From assembly GCA_000827265.1 (NCBI GenBank), contig KN834811.1, forward strand, positions 287,392 to 298,327: 10,936 nt of DNA. The letters are read 5' to 3'. The notes beneath the pieces were generated by a model. It had not been told where the DNA came from. It was given only the letters and a program-made list of their open reading frames with translations, and ran no database searches. This stretch comes from Collybiopsis luxurians FD-317 M1 (taxonomy: Eukaryota > Basidiomycota > Agaricomycetes > Agaricales > Omphalotaceae). Shown here piece by piece: positions 1-9,411 of this stretch. The position numbers and the translations under genes are program-made. How positions within the stretch are numbered: position 1 is the first letter of the stretch; each line of letters starts with the position of its first letter.

Positions 1-406
1 GTGATGGAGGGTGAAACGATGGAGATATCGAAGCTAATGGTGCATCCGAGAAGGTAAGGCTAAGAAATACCGTTGTAAAGTTGCCTAGCAGACGACGAAA
101 CAAAAGGCGTACTCGAGTCATGCAAATCACCAAAGCTTTTACAACATTTAGAGATCATTTCCCGGGCTTAACAAGTGGTAGGACAAATTTCTGCGGCAGC
201 TTGGTCCCAGTCGAATCGCTTTCCTGATGATCGACGGCTGAGCGTGAAAGCAGTCAAAGAGAAGCAATAAACGTACGATATCCTCGTGTCTTCCTCTTGC
301 GAGGAGCTGCAGCTGGCCACACAAACGAATAGGACAAGAGTGAGCTAGAGACTAGTCAAATGGCGCCTGCAAATTTCTGAGCCATGACAATCGATAGAAA
401 AGGGCT
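1..406. other. Left flank, no supported gene
   Basis: No recognisable coding region on either strand. Frame 1 is open over the first 53 bases and is followed by a donor-like GTAAGG at 54, so the edge could be the end of an exon of a gene starting upstream. However, the nearest acceptor (CAG at about 90-92) would give an intron under 40 nt, which is too short for a basidiomycete. The other strand shows only very short open frames. The H3 gene that often pairs divergently with H4 in fungi is not visible here. Confidence 0.4.
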
Positions 407-499
407 TTGCTGCCATGTGTAACAACGACCGGAACATTCGGTTATACCGGACCGGACCTGCAGGCTTGCCCCGTACACGTCCCACAACTTGTAATTCTA

Positions 500-574
500 C
501 CAATACCTCACGTTATAAATACCTGGCTTTATTGCATAGAACTTCCCTGTATCTCTTTCTCTTCCCTTAAATAC
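500..574 (+). promoter_or_regulatory. Core promoter of the H4-like gene (CCAAT box, two TATA boxes)
   Basis: A CCAAT pentamer lies at 500-504, a good TATA box (TATAAATA) at 514-521 and a weaker TTAAATA at 568-574. They precede a pyrimidine-rich stretch at about 540-610, which is typical of fungal transcription start regions. The H4-like ATG follows at 699, giving a leader of roughly 100-150 nt. Function is inferred from motifs and position only. Further upstream (about 429-458) CCGGA and TCCGG-like half sites are clustered and could be factor sites, but I cannot name a factor. Confidence 0.5.
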
Positions 575-698
575 ACGAGTCGAGCAGCTCCCCCTTTCTC
601 AGCATCTTTCGTCTTTACCTCTCGACGGAACGGGACTGCTTCTCACTTCACAACTGTACAAAACCTCGACCCTCAGTTGGCTCCTCTTTACGGCCGCA

Positions 699-1112
<414 letters not shown>

Positions 1113-1876
1113 ATCGGGAGGACGTCTCTGGTGAGTTTTCCATTTTATTCTTTGTTTCTGGTCTTGACTCGAGGTTTCCCAGTCGTCACTCTTCCTTTTC
1201 CCATGTTCTATTGTATGATTGTACTAGCGTGTGTACCATAACATTCTATCCTTATTCATGACTACATGCAACATGAACTCGATTTTGTATTGTCCGATTT
1301 ATTTCTGTAATTCGAAAGATCTTCATTGCATAGCCTAAATCTGGCTTCTTGCGTCGAACAGCCGGTCCAACCGCTCACGGCAAGGGCAGATGTTCATGTG
1401 AGCTTCCTCAGCCTTGTGTTCCAATGTTATTGACGGCGATAATGTACTGTCGTATACATCGATGTGTCGTCTGCTGATGAATGTTCAGCTTTCAATTAGT
1501 TGGAGTGATTATTTTAGCTCGCCTTGAGCTGCGGAGTCATTTTATGTAGCAGTGGCCTGCTGCCGAAATGTTCAGCTTTGACTTCACCGTAAATGGTAAT
1601 GTCGTGATCTAGAACTCAAACTCTTTCTTCCACTAATTCTCATTTCTTGAGCAATTGCAGCTTTGAATGACCACTTTCTGGTTGTTTGTCTCGAACCGAT
1701 CAATTAATATCTTGCAGACGAATATCTATGTTGAACTGTCAACGTATGTACGGTATATTAAAGGTTGGTACCTTTTGTGCGAATTAATTTCTGGTGAGTC
1801 CACATGTGTACTGCGAGGACGATTTAAAAGGACCAGTACGAAACCTCGTCACTCCCTTATCTTTCCCCCCATTATT
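1113..1876. other. Downstream region of H4 and upstream region of the acyltransferase, no gene
   Basis: No coding sequence is supported. Just after the H4 stop a donor-like GTGAGT lies at about 1132. A branch-like CCTAAAT with an ACAG acceptor follows at about 1335-1362, another GTGAGC donor at 1398 and a TTGCAG acceptor near 1660. This is compatible with one or two introns in the H4 3' UTR, but unproven. A 13-bp direct repeat, AATGTTCAGCTTT, occurs at 1480-1492 and 1567-1579. The frame open from 1667 has no recognisable protein before the acyltransferase ATG at 1877. Confidence 0.4.
1752..1830 (+). promoter_or_regulatory. TATA-like elements upstream of the acyltransferase pseudogene
   Basis: TATATTAAAG starts near 1753 and ATTTAAAAG lies at about 1822-1830. 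A pyrimidine-rich tract follows at about 1848-1872, directly before the ATG at 1877. Spacing fits a fungal core promoter and short leader. Since the downstream gene is broken, this is probably a relic. The call rests on motif and position only. Confidence 0.3.
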
Positions 1877-3051
1877 ATGTCGGCTAAAGGTCAAGAACTA
1901 GCAACGACTCCTTGGTTTATTACTCCTCTCTTATGCATCCTCCTTGTTCTTGGCTTGACTTTTCAGTCCACCACCTCTCGAGCATCCTTCTTCATCCCTA
2001 TCCTCTCGATCGCATACTGGACAGTCTCTTAAACCACCGTTCCTGACAAACCAATATTCACCTATTTCCAAGCGCTCGACTATCTTGTCCTCACTGACCC
2101 ATATGCAGAATTTCGACTTGTAGGACAGATTGAATCTCCTCTCCAAAAACCCTTCCTCGCGCGTCTAGTGTGGGGTCTGAGACTCGTCGCGGCACCCAGA
2201 GGAGTTGGGTGGACTCACGAACTGAAAGAGTTTCTCCCACCCCATCCCGAACCTCAATCTCAATTTTTGTTTATATTTTGACGCCAGATTCCTTCTGCGT
2301 TGATCTCATTTGTCATTTTCGATGCGGCATATCTCGCACTATGCAGTCATCCTGGGTTCTTACCCGGACCATCCTCCATAGCGGACGTAGGACCCTTCAT
2401 GTGATTCATCAACGTCCTCATCTTCACCACGTCTGCTTATTATTTCCTCAACTTACAATATCGACTATTCAGTATCGCGATGACGGCAAGTGGGATGTAC
2501 CGACTGGACGAGTGGCCGGATTTCTTGAGGAGCTGGAGTGAATCTTATACAGTGCGGAGGTTTTGGGACCGGACGTGGTATCAAAAGATGAGGAGGTGGA
2601 GGACGGTTCCTGGGGACCTTATTGCGCGGCGTTGGATGGGGTTGAAGGCTGGTTCGAGAGGATGCGAGTATGCGAAGCTTTCTGTTGAGTTTTGGATGAA
2701 CGCTCTGATGCACCAAATTGCGGATTACGCGCTTCGGCAGAAGGGATTTTGGGATTTTACGTCAGGGGGAGCATGGTGTTTTTTGTGGTGCAGGTGGGTG
2801 CGATTGTGGTTGAGGATGTGGTTATTGCGTTGGGGAGGAGATTTGGGATACGAGGGGCAGAAGAGAGGAGGTGGGTGAGAGTTGCTGGGTATGCTTGGAC
2901 GATTGGGTGGTTTGCATTTTCGATTGCGATGTTTGATCCATGCTTTAGGGATAGGCTGGTTGGAGGGGAGGTGTTTAGTTTGATTGGTCGGTTGTGGAAG
3001 CGAGAGTGGACGGGTAAGGCGGTGAAGATTGCGCTTCCGTTGGATTATTGA
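1877..3051 (+). pseudogene. Wax synthase domain (Tri7-like, MBOAT-related) membrane acyltransferase, broken
   Basis: Members of this family are multi-pass membrane O-acyltransferases that pass an acyl group to an alcohol, in wax ester or secondary-metabolite pathways; the substrate here is unknown. The whole length is present in one frame (about 390 codons, the normal family size, no intron needed). In order it shows a hydrophobic N-terminus (PWFITPLLCILLVLGLTF), a LVLTDP/FRLVGQ block, a VWGLRLVAAPRGVGWTHE block, several further membrane segments, a SYTVRRFWDRTWYQKMRRW block and an ALMHQIADY block. Three in-frame stops (TAA 2030, TGA 2279, TGA 2402) and one frameshift break it. The frameshift sits at the T6 run 2779-2784, after which the frame moves by one and runs to TGA 3049-3051. 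The block normally read as W-x-R-x-W-H-Q has Tyr instead of His at codon 2579; the second conserved His (2711) is kept. It lies between the H4-like gene and a dead transposon, with no pathway partners visible. Family assignment is from recall of motifs, not a search. Confidence 0.8.
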
Positions 3052-3305
3052 ATTGTCCCAACTATCGCGCTAGTCATCCTTGGTGTACGTCTTCCTGTTG
3101 AGTAAATCTGCTCCTTTTCTTGTGTATTTGGAAGGTAGAAAACGAAAGCTTTTGCTATTATTCTTCTAGCGCATCATGTGGAGGGACCACCCAGAATTTT
3201 GTACCAATGGCCTATCCATTGCAGACGTTGGATTTCTCATGCGCTGCGTCAACATCTCTGCATCATCAAAATGCTGTTTAATATGGTTTTGATACTCATA
3301 GGGCT
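3052..3305. other. Short spacer between pseudogene and transposon
   Basis: No gene is supported. An open frame from 3178 runs through this spacer into the transposon, so it cannot be a natural gene of either unit. The sequence just before the transposon end (about 3285-3305) is the left flank of the insertion site. Confidence 0.5.
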
Positions 3306-3334
3306 ACTATGGTGCAGTTCACCTATAGACCTCC
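3306..3334 (+). repeat. Left terminal inverted repeat
   Basis: It starts ACTATGGTGCAGTTCACCT and ends AGACCTCC. It pairs with 6884-6912 in opposite orientation with only two adjacent mismatches (AT here, TA in the reverse complement of the right end). Confidence 0.88.
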
Positions 3335-3624
3335 GGCACTTAGGCTTGGGAAAGGTCGGCAAGTTGGGAGAAGGCAAAGTTTATTTTTTTGTAGCGATGG
3401 TACTCGATAGCTTTAATCTCAACTCTATGCTCCTACAATGCCCAGGAAAAAGAATTCTGCAGCTGCTGCTCGAGCTCGTGAAGGACTCGCAGCTTCAAGA
3501 CAACTTGCTTCGTCTCCCACTGTCATGCCTTTGAATGAGATCCTTAGCGCCGCCGGAGCGGCAATCCCCGACTCATCACGGTTTTGGTTGCACCTTTGGT
3601 CTTCAGAATCCATCCAGATCCATG

Positions 3625-3955
3625 CAATGTATAACTACTTAATAGTCCTTTTGTATTGCTGTATCTTATACCTTAGTGGTCCAGCCCCCAGTGGCTTAGG
3701 CATGATATATGAGAATACCAGTAAAAGTATATCGGATGGCTCATTACGTGAAGAGGCCATTGACAAAATTTTGTCGATGAAATTCAGGTTAAGCGCTGAG
3801 GTGTCAACCGTATTAGTTAAGACAGGAGGTTTATCACGCGATCTCGATTCGAATCTCATCAATGTATTGTGAGAAACTCCTGCCTATTGGGGCCAGATTT
3901 GGGGAGATCGTGGCCGATCGCTGCATACAAAGCCCTCCCTTCCCTTCGGTCAGAG
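3625..3955. other. Unexplained ~330-bp segment inside the transposase gene
   Basis: The N-terminal exon loses family likeness near 3610-3625, and likeness resumes near 3957 (HDVIAISSDSD) in another frame. The segment could be a long intron: a GTATAA donor-like site lies near 3629 and a pyrimidine-rich CGGTCAG acceptor near 3952. It could also be a secondary insertion. It is open on both strands for 75 codons or more. It contains a 22-bp palindrome and a hairpin pairing GGAGGTTTATCAC (about 3826) with GTGAGAAACTCC (about 3869-3880). I do not recognise its product or origin. Confidence 0.45.
3758..3779. repeat. 22-bp near-perfect palindrome
   Basis: The core GACAAAATTTTGTC is a perfect 14-bp palindrome. 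Extending outwards, CATTGACAAAA and the reverse complement of the other half, CATCGACAAAA, match at 10 of 11 positions. It lies in the middle of the unexplained segment of the transposon. Confidence 0.7.
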
Positions 3956-4278
3956 TCGGGGACCAGCAACCATGATGTTATTGCAATTTCAAGTGATTCT
4001 GATCGCAGTCCCATACCTCTATCTGAGTCAGAAGACTCAAGTGAGGATGAGCTTGAGCAACTCTGGGGCCAAGAGCTATCAAACAGTGTTATGGCTGAAG
4101 CTCAAGCTCATCAGCATGCTTTTGAAAAGCTGATGGTTGTACAGTCAGAAGGCTATTGGGCGAAAGCAGAAAGATCATTACCAAGGGGAACTCAAACTGG
4201 CCAAGCTCCTCATACTCTCAATGAGCATAAGCAATATCTGCATGAAAAGTCAGTAACTGATGAAATTTCTCAAAAAAG

Positions 4279-4332
4279 GTAAGCCTCTTGCTGAAGATTC
4301 AAATGCATTGCAATAAGTTGTGTGTTTCAAAG
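4279..4332 (+). other. Transposase intron (inferred)
   Basis: Donor GTAAGC at 4279 and acceptor TTTCAAAG ending at 4332 give a 54-nt intron. Removing it avoids the in-frame TAA at 4280 and joins EISQK to a Ser codon and KEATNFQNYFG in a continuous frame. Confidence 0.65.
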
Positions 4333-5832
4333 TAAAGAGGCAACAAACTTTCAGAATTATTTTGGAGTAAAAGAAAAGCCACAAGCTGGAGCTGAGATGC
4401 AAGATGTACCTGCGCATATCCGTGATCTGGCAAGGAGGATAACTGCTCAAAAAATTGCAGTCGCCGACTTTAGTTTTGCCCATACACCCACCCAAAATCC
4501 CAATGCACAGCCTCTCCCAGATCTCACTGGCTTCACCCCTGGAGTCGCAAAGAGCCCTCTGGTCCAGCTAGCAATGCACATGCCACACAGCAATCTGACA
4601 TCCTCCAATCAATTGGAAGATGCTATAGTCTCTGGTTCCACCTCCCAGCCCCCGAAATTCCACAGTCACAATATTCATGAACCTGCTGAAGACCTTGCCT
4701 TTGATGGTTATTTATCTGATTGTGATGAATCTGATCCAGAAGGCGAGAGTGGTGAAGATGTTTCGAATAGGATTCATGCTCCATCTGAAGCCAGCCGCAA
4801 GAAATCTGCTCCGATACTGCAATCACAGGTACCCAAAAGATGAAAACTCGATCCTTCTGAGTTGGACTCTGCATTGAAGGACATTATTCGGCATCTCACA
4901 TCTGCAAAGACCAAGCTGCATGCAGGTTCTGAAGGGCTGGAAGCCCGCTGAGCACAAGCAGTTCGGGCTACCCTTCATTCAATGGTAAAAAATGATACCT
5001 CATTCATCCATGCTTCACATGTTGCTGCAGAGGCTGCACTGTTTGCACCTGATAGGGGCTCTCGTCTTGTGCGTCACTGGGTATGTGATTGGATTAATGT
5101 CCGATTGTTGCCTCAGTCAAATTGAGGATGTCACTCCAAGATTAACTCCATTCTCTCAGATCCTACAGCTCAAGAGGCAATCTGTAGTTATCTCTGTTCC
5201 AATAAATGGTCAATGAGTCCCTAGAAACTTGAGCGGCTCATGAGAGGCAAGATGGCTTCAGAAGAAGCATCAAAGTACTGTCAAGAGATTGAACATGACA
5301 AAATGCCGCAGGGACTCAAGAAATTCATTGAAGAAAATCTTCTTCCTTGTCTTCATGCTAAACCTGCCAAGTTATTTGGATTGTCCTTGTCTTCCATGCG
5401 TCGCTTGATGCTCTGTGAAGGCTTCTCATTCACATCTCACAAGAAAGGCTTGTACTTTGATGGGCATGAGTGGCCAAATGTTGTCTCTGACTGTCAAACT
5501 CATTTTATTCCTGAAATTCAAGCCATTTGCCCTTACCTTTTCACTTTGAAGTCGGGAATGTCACAAATCAGATCTTGCCGAGTATGTTATTTCGAGGATG
5601 CAGGGTTGTCATGGTAGCGCATGATGAGATGGTAGCACAAGCTCATGATGGTCTCAACCATACCTGGGTTTTGAATGGAGAGCAGCTATTGTGAAAGAAG
5701 GGGGTAGGCCATGGGCTTCATCAGTCAGATTTTGTCTGTTCCACAGTTGGTTGGCTTAAGGATGCAAGTGTGACTCTTGAATATGGGAAGAACCACGAAG
5801 GAATGTAGACTGGAGAGCTATTTTCAAAGCAT

Positions 5833-5885
5833 GTAAGAGCTTGATTGGTCCTTGCTACGCATGACTGATATAATGATTTGTTCAG
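5833..5885 (+). other. Transposase intron (inferred)
   Basis: Donor GTAAGA at 5833 and acceptor TTCAG at 5881-5885 give 53 nt in phase 0. It joins GELFSKH to LEEKFFQAFYAAHGPG in the order expected for the family. Confidence 0.75.
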
Positions 5886-6021
5886 CTTGAAGAGAAATTT
5901 TTTCAGGCATTTTATGCTGCTCATGGTCCAGGTCATATCGCTGCCATTCTTGCTGACAACTCTCAAGGCCATGCAAGCTATGCACCAGATGCTCTTCGTG
6001 CTTCAACAATGAATGTGAAAC

Positions 6022-6043
6022 CAGGTGGTAAACAGGTGGTAAA
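6022..6043 (+). repeat. 11-bp tandem duplication that breaks the transposase frame
   Basis: CAGGTGGTAAA occurs twice in tandem, followed by CAGG. With one copy, the frame from ADNSQGH runs on through MNVKPGGKQ into a Trp-Tyr-Met-x-Asn-Gly-Gln segment and on to the Cys-rich insert. With both copies the frame is lost. This fits replication slippage on a short direct repeat. Confidence 0.85.
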
Positions 6044-6317
6044 CAGGCAAAGACGCAGCATGGATGGTACATGTGCAATGGGCAAAATATTATTCAACCA
6101 ATGACCTTTCCACCTGATCATCCAACACACCCGAACCAAGCCAAGGGAATGAAAGTTGTACTGCAGGAACGAGGGCTATGGCATGATCATCTTATAGGGA
6201 AATGCAAGAAAAAATGTGCCGAGGAGTCCACAGACTGTTGTGCAAGATGTATTCTCCAATTACAACCTGACTTTGTGGAGCAGAAATCCTGCATTCAAGA
6301 AATCATTGAGGCCGCTG

Positions 6318-6377
6318 GTGAGACAATTATAACCTGCTGAATTAAAACTAAATTGACGAGGCTGATATGTTTCTCAG
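6318..6377 (+). other. Transposase intron (inferred)
   Basis: Donor GTGAGA at 6318 and acceptor TTCTCAG ending at 6377 give a 60-nt intron with branch-like GCTGAT at about 6361. It splits a Gly codon and joins IIEAAG to HICIMLLKYHCKINFIE, bringing the catalytic E into frame. Confidence 0.8.
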
Positions 6378-6883
6378 GTCATATTTGTATCATGCTCCTG
6401 AAGTATCACTGTAAAATCAACTTCATTGAATACTTTTGGGGAGCGGTGAAACAATGGCTTTGTGAACATTCTAATTATAACTTTGCAACCTTGCAGGAGA
6501 ACATGCCAAAAGCACTCGACTCTGTGTCAGTAGAGCTTATTTGGAAGTGGGAACACCGTTCTTGGCATTTCATTGATGCATATGCAGAAAACCTTGATTC
6601 AAAGGATGCACTCAAGAAAGTGAAGCAGTTCAGCTCAAGGAAATATAAATCCCACCGACGAGTTCCAGAGCAGTTGGCACAGGTAATGGATGTATAATGA
6701 GTCATAGCTTCCATATATAGTATATTTGTAATACAAGTGTGACTTGCACATGATATCACTCAAAACTTTGACTGGTCAAAAATTGCTTTAGAGGCTTGAT
6801 TCTACCTATAAAGTACTGCTTTTATCCAAAAGCTCAAGGTATTTTGAATCAAACTGAGTGCATAGTTAACATTACAAATTAGT

Positions 6884-6912
6884 GGAGGTCTTAAGGTGAA
6901 CTGCACCATAGT
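6884..6912 (-). repeat. Right terminal inverted repeat
   Basis: This is the reverse complement of the left end at 27 of 29 positions. It begins GGAGGTCTTAAGG and ends GCACCATAGT. It lies 186 bp after the transposase stop codon. The outermost bases outside the match (TG) may be the degraded TA target site. Confidence 0.88.
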
Positions 6913-9405
6913 GGAATATTTATATCCACAAGATATTCTATGGGAGCGTGGTTGCCTCAAACAAACACGGACCCGAACCAGAGTACTGAGGCTGCTGAAT
7001 GGCCTTCTGCGAAGCTATCTTTGTGTGTTAGCCAACATTGAACTACATTGAAATTTTTGCAAAAACAGTGTAGTACTGTAATGCAACCTTACCTTGGCAG
7101 ATTCGGGGTCGGAATAAAGAGGTTAAAGTCAATTCGTGCTCAGTTATCTAGATTAAACTGCATGAGGAAGCATTTGAGTCGAGTAATAATGAAAAAGACT
7201 ACCCATAAGTATCAAAACCTATTTCTAGCGCCGGTGTAAGTGGGGTTCTGGAACAGAAAGTGTGAGCTATTTTTAAATCGAAAGCCACATTCCTAAAGAG
7301 AAATGAGAATTTTTATGATGGATATCCAATTATCAAGATGCGAGAGGCATTCATGTGGATCGCGTCAATGAAGAGCAGTAGCAAAATCAATTCAAAGATC
7401 CACGGCAGCGGTACTAGGAAGAGGTCTTGAAAGGGAACGGAAGATTGTTCGTACTCACCATTGGGTTATTGGTCAATACAGGAAATACGATTGGACCTAT
7501 AGCAAGATTCCCCTGCCCAAATAATCAGCTTGCAAAAGAAACAAGTAGAAGGTGGGGCCAAACATTATTGCTCCGGGATCCGTATGCCTAAACGCCGAGT
7601 TTCAACTAGTTCGATTCACGGAACACTATTAACTGAAGCAAGGAACCAGAACTATGGCCCTAGAGGGAATACAGGGAGTCAATGAACACCTGCAAGTAAT
7701 AGTTCCATGAGGCTGAAAGAAACTTGAGAAAATGTGGAATGTAACCTGGAAGTCGGAAGCAAAAGGTAGGCGAACTAGCGTTACCCTGATGAGAATAAAG
7801 TGTATGGAGCCACCTGCAAGACAGGGAATAACTGAATCGACAGTGGAACAGAGTCGTTCAGTATGACCATCATGAATCAGTAAGCCGCGTTCAACGTTTT
7901 GTTGAGGAAATAAGTAGGAACGGAATCAAAAAAAGAGCGAGAGGAATGGGAAAGTAATTCGTGCAACATTCCCATGGTCAATAAGGCGATAAGGCAGATA
8001 ATTAGTATTCATGAAGGCAGTGGCGGGATGCCCGTGAGATTCGAACAGAAATTCTAAGATCTGAGGAATCCTAAGAGAACAGGGACTAGTTAACAGGTAC
8101 AGAAGGAAAAAATGAAATCGGTCTCAGTGACAGAGAAATGGAAGCTGTGTCTCATTTGCAACCAGAAGCTCCTATCTCCAAATCCTAAATAGACGACACC
8201 GCTACGTCCCAGCTTATAAACTGTGTCAAGTAATCCCTTCCATTATAGGTGTTCTCCAAGTCATGGCATAGTCCATATTTGATGAGCCTTTGTTAGGAAC
8301 TGCGCCAACATCCTAACCATCCCTTTCATTTGCACAATATGCCCACTAATATAACTTCTAACCAAGGTTTTTACAAGTTACACGCTCTCTTATCTAGAAA
8401 GGGACAGTGAGGATAACATCCGATGAGAGGAATACCAACGAGACGCATCAAATCAATTCAAATGCGCACCGCCGTTAAGCAAGACTGACTGTTCGGACCG
8501 ACTCCATACTCAGCGCGTGAAATTCCCGCAGCCACATCGGTAGTTATAAAGTCCCGACGTCAGTGGCTTACAGTTATTTACTAGCATTTACTCTGCAAAA
8601 CAGCATATAAGCCGTTCTGTAGGAACCCCAGCTTGGATATTTTGTCATACATGCTGTTTCAATCCTAGCTTCTCTTTTTTGGTTCCTTTTCTTCTTATTT
8701 TGCTCTCGGTCGTCAATGATGACCTCAGCAACCAATCTACGGTTCTAGCAAATATCTAGTAACCGTGACTACCACACTTTGACATCGTTCAACACGTTGT
8801 TGTTGTACTAATAACTGGGCACAACACCCACTCTTATTAACAACCAGCACGCAAGGATAGGAACAATCTATCCAATACAACATTTGAACCACATACGTTC
8901 TTCTTTTCAGCCATTTAAGTTCATTGTTTGCACAATTGTCTACACAATACAACATTGTGATCACTGATAATAACACTTTTGATTCTTAGACTTCAGTACA
9001 ATAATATTGACTATGCACATTTAAGAACAGGTGATAACAGTCTTAGCAGCTACTCAAGGAAGAAAGAGCAGTCATCATTGCACTTTGAATTAATAGGACT
9101 TCTTGTATCATGGACCAACAGCGGAGAAGAAAAGAATTAATTAAATAGTGCAAGGTTGCAGCTGTGCTCTAATTCCCATTTTTATCCCTTCCGGAAGCCA
9201 AATTACTTGATTTTGCATACCACAGAATACTGAGTAGATCTTGATTGTGCTTGAAACTGAAATTAATTTGATTTGAACATTCCAGTGGGAAAAGACAAGA
9301 TAAAAAGTAACATTTTGTAATAAAGCAAGGTAAATATGAGCGGTAGGTACATCAATAACTTGTCATCCTTGAAACATCTCTCAATTGTGGAGCCGACACT
9401 GTGGT
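6913..9405. other. About 2.5 kb without a supported gene
   Basis: No open frame here resembles a known protein. The two longest (63 codons from 7048 on +, 79 codons at 8737-8976 on -) have no motif or context. About 7240-8160 is purine-rich on the + strand, and its complement is pyrimidine-rich with isolated GCAG sites, like decayed untranslated or intronic sequence. An inverted repeat ATGGGAA/TTCCCAT lies near 7947-7976. From about 8640 the sequence becomes AT-rich. I find no tRNA or rRNA; the TTCGAA-containing sites near 3846 and 8041 do not fold as T arms. Confidence 0.5.
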
Positions 9406-9411
9406 ATACAT
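9406..9411. repeat. Left target site duplication of the MITE
   Basis: ATACAT directly precedes the element end and is repeated exactly at 9963-9968 directly after the other end. Confidence 0.75.

Larger units (their letters stand above)
3438..6697 (+). pseudogene. DDE transposase (IS630/Tc1-like, Agaricomycete family), broken
   Basis: This transposase would cut and join the element's ends. In order it has: a basic N-terminus MPRKKNSAAAARARE (3438); an acidic Ser-rich stretch ISSDSD/SESEDSSEDELEQLW (about 3980-4065); a linker; a winged-helix-like region (LFGLSLSSMRRLMLCEGFSF, then KKGLYFDGHEWPNVV, about 5370-5485); HDEM with the first D (5623-5625); ADNSQGH with the second D (5955-5957); a Cys-rich insert (6203-6250); and NFIEYFW with the E (6428-6430). 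It closes with SSRKYKSHRRVPE and TAA at 6695. Introns are inferred at 4279-4332, 5833-5885 and 6318-6377. Lesions are stops TGA 4841, TGA 4949, TGA 5123, TAG 5222, TGA 5692 and TAG 5806, one lost base at the T4 run 5538-5541, and an 11-bp tandem duplication at 6022-6043. The N-terminal exon is separated from the rest by an unexplained segment (about 3625-3955). Catalytic residues survive although the frame does not. Family naming is from recall of the motif order, not a search. Confidence 0.85.
3306..6912 (+). mobile_element. Complete but inactive 3.6-kb DNA transposon with terminal inverted repeats
   Basis: Both ends are defined by a 29-bp inverted repeat, at 3306-3334 and 6884-6912, that matches at 27 of 29 positions and frames exactly one transposase gene (3438-6697). 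Taking CTATGG as the outer end, the left flank is TA (3305-3306) and the right flank is TG (6912-6913). A Tc1/mariner-type TA target duplication with one later mutation would fit, but this is inferred. The 5' leader is about 100 nt. The 3' subterminal part (6698-6883) is AT-rich and non-coding. Multiple stops and frameshifts in the transposase show it can no longer move on its own, though its ends might still be recognised by a related active copy. Confidence 0.8.

Noticed and set aside
1..53. Possible exon end with GTAAGG donor at 54
   Set aside because: The nearest acceptor gives an intron under 40 nt and no domain is recognisable.
2170..2541. 123-codon + strand open frame overlapping the acyltransferase
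   Set aside because: It is in a different frame from the clear family motifs; a shadow.
3820..3885. tRNA-like GATTCGAATC with a surrounding hairpin
   Set aside because: The bases around TTCGAAT do not pair as a T stem and no A box, anticodon arm or acceptor stem is placed correctly.
6475..6759. 94-codon minus-strand open frame over the transposase 3' end
   Set aside because: Antisense shadow of the NFIEYFW-SHRRVPE exon.
8035..8060. GTTCGAATCTC on the minus strand as a tRNA B box
   Set aside because: The stem does not pair and no matching D arm or acceptor stem is nearby.
8737..8976. 79-codon minus-strand open frame
   Set aside because: No motif, no promoter or leader context, and length is within chance for AT-rich DNA.
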